Origin: G965279355 sp965279355
GTDB taxonomy: Bacteria; Pseudomonadota; Alphaproteobacteria; CACIAM-22H2
DNA: 64,000 nt
Direction: 5' to 3'
Assembly: GCA_965279355.1 (NCBI GenBank)
Contig: OZ257155.1
Location: 3,844,001 to 3,908,000 of the forward strand
In this document: piece by piece, positions 57,467 through 64,000 of the stretch
Numbering within the stretch: position 1 is the first letter of the stretch
Layout of the letters: every line of letters begins with the position of its first letter
Notes under the pieces: model-generated
The model's database searches: none
What the model was told of the DNA's origin: nothing
Seen by the model: the letters and a program-made list of their open reading frames with translations, nothing else
Program-made: the position numbers and the translations under genes

Positions 57467-58321
57467 ATGCTGACAGCATCCGAAATCGCGTCTTGCCAAC
57501 AGCGGTTTGACCTCTCGTATCATGTCAATTACGCGCTGGATGCCGAGCAGGTTGTCGGTCTGCGTGGAAAAGACGTGCTGGAGGTCGGTGGTAGCCTGCC
57601 GGACGGGTTCGTGCGGGACGTGCTCGGCGCGCGGCGCTGGATCGGCATCGAGGAGCAGACGTACTGGAACGAGATCACCGCGAGCGGCGGGCTGCATGGA
57701 ACGCCACCGACCGCCGCGATTCCGCGCCGGATTGCGGCTGCCGCGACTGCGGATTTCGACCAGGGTTATGGCGTGTTTTCAGGCCGGATCGAAGAACTGC
57801 CTGTCGCGCTGCATGGCTGCTTCGATGTTGTCTTCTCGATCGCGGCTTTTGAACATATTCACAAGCTGGCGACGACGCTTGACGGCATCCAAAGTGCGTT
57901 GAAACCGGGCGGACGGCTGTTTACGATCTTCGCGCCGATCTGGTCATCGGCGCGAGGCCATCATCTGCCGCGGGTCCGCGATCAGCAGGGCAAGGTCTTC
58001 GAGTTCAACAGCTCACCAATCCCTCTCTGGGCGCATCTCCTGATGCGCCCGGAAGAGATGTTCCGGTTTCTGCTCGACCATACCGACCGCGCGACGGCGG
58101 CGGAGATGGTTTATTACGTCTATCATTCCTCGCATATCAATCGCCTGTTTACCGAGGACTACGTCGCCTATTGTCACGCGAGTTCTCTGAAGGTGGAACG
58201 ATGCGAAGCTGTGTTTCTGGCGCCGCCGCCGCCGGAAACCCAGCAGCGCCTGGAGCAGCTTCATCCGGGCAGAACGCATTTCGCCAATAGCGGTCTGCGG
58301 GTTGTGATGCGCAAGGACTAG
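57467..58321 (+). CDS. Class I SAM-dependent methyltransferase
   Basis: A 284-residue protein with KDVLEVGGSLPDGFVRDVLGARRWIGIEE (motif I and II) and FDVVFSIAAFEHIHKLATTLDGIQSALKPGGRLFTIFAP (motifs IV-VI), typical of small-molecule or sugar methyltransferases. ATG 57467 is four bases after the upstream stop; an earlier start inside the neighbour is unlikely. Substrate unknown; forms a run with the two upstream genes. Confidence 0.82.
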   Translation: MLTASEIASCQQRFDLSYHVNYALDAEQVVGLRGKDVLEVGGSLPDGFVRDVLGARRWIGIEEQTYWNEITASGGLHGTPPTAAIPRRIAAAATADFDQGYGVFSGRIEELPVALHGCFDVVFSIAAFEHIHKLATTLDGIQSALKPGGRLFTIFAPIWSSARGHHLPRVRDQQGKVFEFNSSPIPLWAHLLMRPEEMFRFLLDHTDRATAAEMVYYVYHSSHINRLFTEDYVAYCHASSLKVERCEAVFLAPPPPETQQRLEQLHPGRTHFANSGLRVVMRKD

Positions 58322-58382
58322 GCTGCCTTTGAGGCTGGCCAGGACTGCATTATATTTGTAGTTGAACCGATGGAGGCACCCA

Positions 58383-58688
58383 ATGGACGACCGTACCCGC
58401 ACTGAGCTCGAGGCTGCCGCGTTCCGCCGGCTGGTCGAACATCTTCGCGAGCGCAAGGATGTGCAGAATCTCGATCTGATGAATCTCGCCGGCTTCTGCC
58501 GCAACTGCCTGTCGAACTGGTATCAGGAAGCGGCCACCGAAAAGGGCGTGCCGATGGACAAGGGCAAGGCGCGCGAAATGGTCTACGGCATGCCCTACGA
58601 GGAGTGGAAGGCGAAGTACCAGAAGGAAGCCTCGCCCGACCAGATGAAGGCGTTTCAGGCCCAGGGCGGCGGTTCTCATAAGCACTGA
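58383..58688 (+). CDS. DUF1244 family protein
   Basis: A 101-residue small protein conserved in alpha- and gammaproteobacteria. AAAFRRLVEHLRERKDVQNLDLMNLAGFCRNCLSNWY contains the invariant F-C-R-N-C-L motif, followed by KGKAREMVYGMPYEEWKAKYQ. Function unknown; the Cys pair hints at metal or redox chemistry. Confidence 0.9.
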   Translation: MDDRTRTELEAAAFRRLVEHLRERKDVQNLDLMNLAGFCRNCLSNWYQEAATEKGVPMDKGKAREMVYGMPYEEWKAKYQKEASPDQMKAFQAQGGGSHKH

Positions 58689-58698
58689 TGGCTGGACG

Positions 58699-59853
58699 AT
58701 GTTCTCTGCAAGGCTGACCGCGCTTGTGTTTGGCGTGGTCGCATTGCTGACGAGCCAGGCGATCGCGCAGACCGATCTTATCCCCGGTTACCTGGACAGC
58801 CCGCCGCGCGGTCCTGCGGCCGCAAAAGGTGCAGTGATCTACAGTCACGGTCTGCCGCGCGTCACGGATGGGATCGAGGATGCGCTTGGGGCTACGCCCT
58901 ACGTTGTTGATTCGCTGCGCGATGCCGGCTGGGATGTTTTCCGTCAGCCGCGACGTTGGACGTCGGATGCGCTGACGGCACAACCGCTCGCGTTGGCGGC
59001 GGCGGCAAGCAAGCTGCGCGACACCGGCTATACACGCATCGTGCTGGTCGGGCAGAGCTTCGGTGCATGGATTTCACTGGCGGCGGCATCGAAGGCCGGT
59101 TTCCCGATCCATGCGGTGATTGCCTTCGCCCCGGCGGCATTCGGCACGCAGGCTGAATCTCCAGCCTGGGAGCAGAATGCGAAAGCACTCTATCCCGTGG
59201 TTGAGGCTGGGGGCGCGGAACGTACGCTCGTCTTCCTGTTCAATGACGATCCTTATGATCCGGGTGAGCGCGGCGATCATTTGCGCGCCATCTTCGAGCG
59301 GCGCGGTCTGGCAGCGGATGTCGTTGACCGGCCTAGCGGCTATAACGGCCACACGGTGGCGCTGACGCGGGGCTTTTCCCAGCGGTTTGGCCCCTGCCTT
59401 GCCGACTTCATCGAAGCCGAGCCGCCGGAGCCCTACTTCGTCTGTGATGAGCGGCCGCCGCTGGCCAGACAGCTGGTGTTTGATCTCCCGCAGGACCTGC
59501 GGATCCAGGTCTCCGCTCACGATACGGAACCCGAACTGGCCCGGTTAATCGGCCGCTGGTACGGCGTGTATCCGCACGGCCGGGAGGTGCAGCTGATCAT
59601 CCATGAAACGTTTTCGGATCAGGCGCGCGCCATCTATGCGTTCGGCCCGGTGGCGCGCGGCGGCGACGAAAAGAGCGGATTTACGCGCCGCCGCGGAACG
59701 TACCACCGCGGAACGGGCCTTCTGGTCTTCAACGAGACGCAGACCGACAACATCATCGAAGCCACGTTGCTGCCCGATTCCCGCCTGCTGCTGACCCTCC
59801 GCAGCCGCCGCAGCGGCGATACCCTGACCGTGGTTCTCCGCCGGCTCGATTGA
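58699..59853 (+). CDS. Exported alpha/beta hydrolase-like protein with C-terminal beta domain
   Basis: A 384-residue secreted protein. Signal peptide ending SQAIAQ; N-terminal hydrolase region with VIYSHGLPR (oxyanion), nucleophile elbow VLVGQSFGAW, acid in FNDDPYDPGERG and a possible catalytic His in SGYNGHTVALTRG. The C-terminal third (from about residue 260) is a separate beta-rich domain reading IGRWYGVYPHGREVQLIIHE and TGLLVFNETQTDNIIEATLLPD, which resembles small carbohydrate- or lipocalin-like binding folds. Not assigned to a named family. Confidence 0.72.
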   Translation: MFSARLTALVFGVVALLTSQAIAQTDLIPGYLDSPPRGPAAAKGAVIYSHGLPRVTDGIEDALGATPYVVDSLRDAGWDVFRQPRRWTSDALTAQPLALAAAASKLRDTGYTRIVLVGQSFGAWISLAAASKAGFPIHAVIAFAPAAFGTQAESPAWEQNAKALYPVVEAGGAERTLVFLFNDDPYDPGERGDHLRAIFERRGLAADVVDRPSGYNGHTVALTRGFSQRFGPCLADFIEAEPPEPYFVCDERPPLARQLVFDLPQDLRIQVSAHDTEPELARLIGRWYGVYPHGREVQLIIHETFSDQARAIYAFGPVARGGDEKSGFTRRRGTYHRGTGLLVFNETQTDNIIEATLLPDSRLLLTLRSRRSGDTLTVVLRRLD

Positions 59854-59955
59854 GGCGGTCCGTCCCCGTTATCCACTTAATCCACAGCGCTATTCCTTTG
59901 CGCCTGACGCCAACCCACCGCTATGTACCTTGTCTCATCAGCAGGAGTCGGGCGC

Positions 59956-60210
59956 ATGGCGGACGGCAGCAGCACGGTAGGGAATGTCGCGGCGGAGAAG
60001 CTCAAGTCGTTCGTTGAGCGGATCGAGCGCCTCGAGGCCGAAAAGGCCGAACTCGGCGCCGATATTCGCGAGGTCTATTCCGAGGCCAAGGGCAACGGAT
60101 TCGACACCAAAATCATGCGCCAGGTTGTCCGGCTGCGGAAAATGGAAGTCGCGGATCGTCGCGAGCAGGACGAGCTGCTGGATATCTATCGCCGCGCGCT
60201 CGATATCTGA
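59956..60210 (+). CDS. gapR: GapR nucleoid-associated protein (DUF2312)
   Basis: An 84-residue DNA-binding protein. LKSFVERIERLEAEKAELGADIREVYSEAKGNGFDTKIMRQVVRLRKME is the highly conserved GapR core; in Caulobacter GapR binds overtwisted AT-rich DNA ahead of the replication fork. ATG 59956 gives the standard N-terminus; an upstream in-frame ATG at 59923 is unlikely. Confidence 0.95.
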   Translation: MADGSSTVGNVAAEKLKSFVERIERLEAEKAELGADIREVYSEAKGNGFDTKIMRQVVRLRKMEVADRREQDELLDIYRRALDI

Positions 60211-60229
60211 CGAAGCCGCTAATCGCCAA

Positions 60230-61135
60230 TCAGTTGGCGGCCTTGGCCTGAGCCAGGTTTGCGCGGCGCTCTGCCGCCGCGACCGTATTGTCGAGCAGCA
60301 TTGTCACGGTCATTGGCCCGACACCTCCCGGCACGGGAGTGATGTAAGAGGCCTTCTGGCGCACGCCTTCGAAATCGACGTCGCCGACCAGTTTGCCGTC
60401 GGGCAGGCGATTGATGCCGACATCGATCACGACGGCGCCGTGTTTGATCATTTGCGGCACGATCAGTTTCGGCTTGCCCGCAGCCACGACCAGAATGTCG
60501 GCGAGGATCGTGTACTGGGCGAGATCGCGCGTCTTGGCGTGACAGATCGCAACCGTCGCCTCCTTCTGCATCAGCATCAGCGCCATCGGCTTGCCGACAA
60601 TATTGCTGGCACCGACCACCGTGACGTTCTTGCCTTCGACCGAGATGTTCTCGTGCTCCAGCAGCTTTTGGACGCCGTAAGGCGTGCAGGGCGGGAAAAC
60701 CGTATCGCCCAGCACCAGACCGCCGACGTTGTAGAGATGGAAGCCGTCGACGTCTTTCTCGACGGAAATAACCTCAAGGATACGACGCACCGGAATTGAT
60801 GGCGGCAGCGGTAACTGGACCAGGATGCCGTGCACATTCGGATCGGCATTCAGATTCTGGATGGAGTTGACGAGCGTCTCTTCGCTGACATCGGCGGAGA
60901 AATTCAGGACCCGTGAATTGATACCGGCTTCGCCGCAGGCGCGGACCTTGTTGCGCACATAGACGGCCGAGGCAGCGTTCTCGCCGACCATAATGACGAC
61001 AAGGCCGGGGACCACGCCTCTGGCCTTGAGGGATTCGGCGCGCTGTTTGATCTCGGCGCGAACCTTCCGGGCAACGGCGTTGCCATCGATTATATTGGCG
61101 GACATCTGGGGCGTGGGGTTGCTGTGGTCAGGCAT
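60230..61135 (-). CDS. folD: Bifunctional methylene-THF dehydrogenase/cyclohydrolase FolD
   Basis: Interconverts 5,10-methylene-, methenyl- and 10-formyl-THF. SAVYVRNKVRACGEAGI holds the Tyr/Lys catalytic pair; GILVQLPLPPS, PCTPYGVQKLL, VVGASNIVGKPMALML and ITPVPGGVGPMT are invariant. ATG 61135 overlaps the end of the MTHFR-like gene by eight bases, suggesting coupling; ATG 61105 (ANIIDGNAVARKV start) is the classical N-terminus and an alternative. Confidence 0.94.
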   Translation of the reverse strand: MPDHSNPTPQMSANIIDGNAVARKVRAEIKQRAESLKARGVVPGLVVIMVGENAASAVYVRNKVRACGEAGINSRVLNFSADVSEETLVNSIQNLNADPNVHGILVQLPLPPSIPVRRILEVISVEKDVDGFHLYNVGGLVLGDTVFPPCTPYGVQKLLEHENISVEGKNVTVVGASNIVGKPMALMLMQKEATVAICHAKTRDLAQYTILADILVVAAGKPKLIVPQMIKHGAVVIDVGINRLPDGKLVGDVDFEGVRQKASYITPVPGGVGPMTVTMLLDNTVAAAERRANLAQAKAAN

Positions 61136-61979
61136 AGGCGTGTGTGCGGAGCCATTGTGCCGTCTTGTTGAAGCCGCCAAAAACGAAAAAATGCAGGCCA
61201 GCTATGCCGAGCGTCGGGTCTGCATCCAGTGCGGTGCCGAGTTCCTTGATGATCGGTTCCGGGCTGCTGTCGGTCAGCAGCCGGGTGAGGGAGGGCGCCC
61301 GGGTAAGGGCGCGAACCGAGTTGCCGACGCCGCAGCGGAGCGCGTAGCGGGTCAGTGTGGCGATGCTGGCGGGGCCGGCGAGGCCGACCCGGACAGGCGT
61401 ATCGATACCGCTCTGCCGCAGCTTACGGAGCCAGCCGAGGATCGCCGTGGACTCGAAGCAAAACTGGCTGACGATATGCAGCGCGGCGCCCTCACGCTTC
61501 GCCCAGTCGCGTTTGTAGGCCAGGGCGGTGGCGATGGCGGCGTCGGGTATCTTCGGGTTGCCCTCAGGAAAGCCGCTGATGCCGATTTCGGTGATGCCGT
61601 GCTTTTGTAGCAGGCCGCTGTCGAGCACTTCAATGCTGGAACCAAACGGACCGGCCGGCTTGTCGCGGTCGCCGGCGATCAGCAGAATCTGTGTAACGCC
61701 AGCGTCGCCATGAAACCGCGTCAGCAGCTGATCGAGCTGCGCTTCACTTTCGAGATGCCGGGCGCCGATATGCGGCACCGGGATCAGGCCACCACGCTGC
61801 AAAACGGATGCTGCATGAACCGTTTTCAGCGGATCGTCGCCGGGAATCCAGGTGAGATAGACTGCGCTGCCCTTCTCAAGCTGAGCCGGGCAGGAGTCGA
61901 TCGTCTTGGGTTCCCGAGACGTGACCTCGATGGAGCAGCCACGCAGCAGAGTCGGGAGATGCGATCTGGACTCTGACAC
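61128..61979 (-). CDS. Methylenetetrahydrofolate reductase-like protein
   Basis: A 283-residue MTHFR-superfamily TIM barrel. GCSIEVTSREPKTID corresponds to the active-site Glu region of MetF, with VPHIGARHLESEAQLDQLL, ILLIAGDRDKPAGPFGSSIEVL and FCFESTAILGWLRKLRQSGI as the other conserved blocks. It differs considerably from standard MetF, so it may be a specialised methylene-THF reductase. The gene follows the HTH-methyltransferase gene by 24 bases and overlaps folD, forming a one-carbon operon. Confidence 0.85.
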   Translation of the reverse strand: MSESRSHLPTLLRGCSIEVTSREPKTIDSCPAQLEKGSAVYLTWIPGDDPLKTVHAASVLQRGGLIPVPHIGARHLESEAQLDQLLTRFHGDAGVTQILLIAGDRDKPAGPFGSSIEVLDSGLLQKHGITEIGISGFPEGNPKIPDAAIATALAYKRDWAKREGAALHIVSQFCFESTAILGWLRKLRQSGIDTPVRVGLAGPASIATLTRYALRCGVGNSVRALTRAPSLTRLLTDSSPEPIIKELGTALDADPTLGIAGLHFFVFGGFNKTAQWLRTHAYA

Positions 61980-62003
61980 GAGGCTGCTCCTACCGCAGAC
62001 TGC

Positions 62004-63506
62004 TTAGTCGCGCTTGCGGGAGACGACGTAGGACTCATCCCAGAACCAGAGGCCGCCGTGCTTGGTCAGCACTTCGCGCGTGGCTTCCAGGTATTTGTCG
62101 TTCTTCAAGGCCTGTTCGAGGCGCTGGTCCTCGATCTGCGCCACGTACACCGCGGCGTTCCATGCCGCGAACAGCGTCGACGTGCCGATCGAGGAGCTGA
62201 CCTCGTTGGGCAGCGTATGCATGTCGTAGCGGAACAGCGAACGGCCGTCGGCATAGGCGTTGAAGTTCAGGTCACGGCCGGCATTGCCGAGCTCCGTCTT
62301 GAGCTGCTTGAGCAGTTCGTGACGGTCGCCGATGAACGGCTGCTCGCCGGGCCAGACCTTCTGGATGATTTCCAGGCCCGGATCGTTGCCGCAGGAGTGG
62401 ATGCCGAGCAGGCGCCCGCCGGGCCCCAGCGCCCTGGCGAGCGGGGCCAGAACCTTCTTCGCCTTGAACTCCACCGACGCGCGGGCGCGGTAGGGCTGCG
62501 AGGCGATGACGAGATCGTAGTCGGCGCGGGTGGCGCCGCGCTTGGGGATCACGTTGTCGAGCAGGAAACGATGATCCTCGCGATAGATGATCAGCACCAC
62601 CGGGCGGTCGTAGACGGTATTGCCGGTCTTCTCACTCGCCCGCGCGCGCCAGTTGTCGGCGAGGAACGGGTTGAGGGCGGTGATCTGCTCTTCGAAGTCG
62701 TGCGAGGTATTGCCGCGCAGCGCGACCTCGTGCCACACGAGGCTCGATGCGGCGGTGACCGAGTTCGGCACCAGCCACGGAGCTTCGGCGTAGTAAAGGT
62801 TGGTCATCACGAGAACGCTGCTCGGATGCTCGAAGAAGCGGTCGGACATCTTCTCAAGGGCCAGACGCACATCCTCGAGGCTGATTTCCTTGCCGACGAT
62901 GTAGAACGGCATGGCCGGGAAGCGCTGGTGCATCGCGCGCATGACGCGCGTCAGGACCGTGCCGTCGCCGACACCGGCGTCGAACAGGCGCAGCGCCGGC
63001 GGACGCGGATGGATGTTTGCGAGTTCGAGCGCGACGCGCTGCGCGACCGCCCACTTCTCGCTGCATGTGTTCACGAACAGCAGATATTTCTGGCGGTTGT
63101 CGTAAAAGCGGAAGTTCTTGGGTTCCTGCTTCGGGTCGCCGCTCTTGGGGGCGCCGCCGCCGGCACCGGCCGGGCCCGGCTGGCTGATTGGCGTCACGGC
63201 ACCGCTGCCATTGCCACTCGGCGCCGAGGCGCGCAGCGTATCGGCGCGCGCCGGGCCGTTCAGCGTGGCAACCGCGCGAGTCGGACGCGAGAGCAGCAGC
63301 GTCTTGCCGCGATTGCCCGAGCCGGGAATGTGATTTTCCATGTAGGTACGGACGCGATGCAGCGTCTCGGTCGTGATGCGCCCGCCGTATTTGAGGCGGC
63401 TCACGAACTTGCCGTCATTGACGGCGAGGCGACCGAAGGTGGACTCCGCCATGCCGACGCGGCGGCAATATTCGGAGATTTCCTGGAGCAGCATATCTGA
63501 GTCCAT
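62004..63506 (-). CDS. SAM-dependent methyltransferase with N-terminal HTH-like domain
   Basis: A 500-residue two-part protein. Residues about 1-60 form a helix-turn-helix-like unit (MAESTFGRLAVNDGKFVSRL, TTETLHRVRTYM) that occurs as a small DNA-binding-type domain in alphaproteobacteria. A disordered Ala/Gly/Pro linker (about 65-130) follows. The C-terminal part has a SAM-binding motif LRLFDAGVGDGTVLTRVMR, YIVGKEISLEDV, and YDLVIASQPYRARASVEFKA (motif IV-like), and ends GGLWFWDESYVVSRKRD. Leads the operon with the MTHFR-like gene and folD. Substrate unknown. Confidence 0.8.
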   Translation of the reverse strand: MDSDMLLQEISEYCRRVGMAESTFGRLAVNDGKFVSRLKYGGRITTETLHRVRTYMENHIPGSGNRGKTLLLSRPTRAVATLNGPARADTLRASAPSGNGSGAVTPISQPGPAGAGGGAPKSGDPKQEPKNFRFYDNRQKYLLFVNTCSEKWAVAQRVALELANIHPRPPALRLFDAGVGDGTVLTRVMRAMHQRFPAMPFYIVGKEISLEDVRLALEKMSDRFFEHPSSVLVMTNLYYAEAPWLVPNSVTAASSLVWHEVALRGNTSHDFEEQITALNPFLADNWRARASEKTGNTVYDRPVVLIIYREDHRFLLDNVIPKRGATRADYDLVIASQPYRARASVEFKAKKVLAPLARALGPGGRLLGIHSCGNDPGLEIIQKVWPGEQPFIGDRHELLKQLKTELGNAGRDLNFNAYADGRSLFRYDMHTLPNEVSSSIGTSTLFAAWNAAVYVAQIEDQRLEQALKNDKYLEATREVLTKHGGLWFWDESYVVSRKRD

Positions 63507-63821
63507 CGGGTGTTCCTCCCATGCGGCCCTGGAACGACGGTCCCAACGCTGCGCATGCCCTGTGTTCGTTGGGCGTGATTCCTAGCCCTCGGCGGCGGGA
63601 CTTCAACCACAATTCAGCCCACATTCATAGTGGGACAAATTCGTGGGATAAACAATCCGGTAATATACCGAGATTTCGGCGGAAATCTGCCCTACCGGCG
63701 GCCTTATATTAACCGACGGGAGTCGTCGCGGGTGCTCAGGTAAGTGGGATGAATCCCATCTCCGGGCGGGTCACATGCGGTTTGGGCCACCCCTCCGGGC
63801 TTTCCGGAGGAGCGGGCCCGT
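63507..63821. promoter_or_regulatory. 315-base spacer with GTGGGA repeats and inverted repeats
   Basis: No gene is seen. GTGGGAC/T occurs at 63630-63636, 63643-63649 and 63744-63750. The first pairs with CCCAC at 63618-63622; the last begins TGGGAT-GA-ATCCCA (63745-63758). AGATTTC-GGCG-GAAATCT (63671-63688) is another perfect hairpin. A GC hairpin CCTCCGG/CCGGAGG at 63792-63810 lies just past the end of the RND gene but lacks a T-run. The spacer should hold the promoter of the HTH-methyltransferase operon. Confidence 0.4.
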
Positions 63822-64000
63822 TTACTCGGCGGGTGCGTGCGAGCGCCGGCGCCCACGCTTGGCAGCGCGGTGGTCCTTACGGGACTCGCGCCAGGATCGC
63901 AGGTTGGCGAGCGCCATCAGCGTCGCGGGCGTGACCAGCAAGGTCAGCAGTGTCGCAAAACCAAGTCCGAAGACAATCGAGGTCGAGAGCTGTACCCACC
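63822..64000 (-). CDS. RND/MMPL efflux permease, C-terminal fragment
   Basis: The last 58 codons of a gene entering from the right edge. Reading leftward, WVQLSTSIVFGLGFATLLTLL and VTPATLMALANL match the final transmembrane helix and end of AcrB/MexF-type RND permeases (STSIVFGLGFATLLTL), followed by a very basic tail (RKDHRAAKRGRRRSHAPAE) and TAA at 63822-63824. Confidence 0.82.
   Translation of the reverse strand, partial: WVQLSTSIVFGLGFATLLTLLVTPATLMALANLRSWRESRKDHRAAKRGRRRSHAPAE

Noticed and set aside
63792..63810. Rho-independent terminator after the RND gene
   Set aside because: The hairpin is convincing but no T-run follows on either strand.

Overview
The window reads as chromosomal DNA of a free-living alphaproteobacterium. 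It is GC-rich by eye, densely coding, with strong G/C bias at third codon positions. The lineage is suggested by GapR (DUF2312), DUF1244 and DUF6481 proteins, a PetP/PetR-like MarR plus OmpR pair with an EnvZ-type kinase next to ilvE, and a uvrC-pgsA-molybdopterin gene string. Several substrate-binding proteins (Bug/TctC, TRAP, THI5-like) fit a versatile soil or water heterotroph. I cannot name the genus; Rhodospirillales or Rhizobiales relatives are the best guess. I recognised no rRNA, tRNA, insertion sequence, prophage or CRISPR array.

Layout, 1-15.5 kb: the edge of an ABC permease gene diverges from a THI5-like binding protein; then an aldo/keto reductase and an LLM flavin monooxygenase; a RidA-like plus 3-hydroxyanthranilate-dioxygenase-like pair; the molybdate uptake operon modE-like/modABC with two Mo-box palindromes; an alpha/beta hydrolase with fumarylacetoacetase; and a Bug receptor, MarR, Rieske oxygenase and hydrolase cluster preceded by two identical palindromic cores. 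15.5-22.2 kb: a 2OG-Fe(II) oxygenase, an EnvZ/OmpR/MarR regulatory operon divergent from ilvE, an apparently frameshifted secreted protein gene, and small stress-type genes.

22.2-28.2 kb is the most distinctive region. A TetR gene diverges, across a near-perfect operator, from a carboxymuconolactone-decarboxylase-like gene, a cytoplasmic-type reductive dehalogenase (two 4Fe-4S motifs, internal duplication, no fused reductase domain) and a complete DctPQM TRAP transporter. The simplest reading is regulated import and reductive dehalogenation of a halogenated organic acid.

28.2-42 kb: a DUF1190/ATP-grasp/DUF350 module, TerB, the operon uvrC-pgsA-mobB-moeA-moaD-moaE, a structured intergenic region, a PTR1-like pteridine reductase with folB, an MFS transporter, uvrB and a secreted cyanovirin-type protein. 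42-64 kb: aspartate aminotransferase, panE-like, an ABC exporter, an EF-G paralogue, tandem MhpD-family hydratases, duplicated DUF1428, pyruvate kinase with glycerate 2-kinase, an EamA exporter with an OYE-family reductase, an N-formylglutamate amidohydrolase followed by two methyltransferase-like genes, gapR, a one-carbon cluster (folD, MTHFR-like, HTH-methyltransferase) and the tail of an RND pump.

Links between regions: molybdate uptake (5-8 kb) and molybdopterin assembly (31-34 kb) support molybdoenzymes that must lie outside the window. The many oxygenases, hydrolases and hydratases point to aromatic or organic-acid catabolism.
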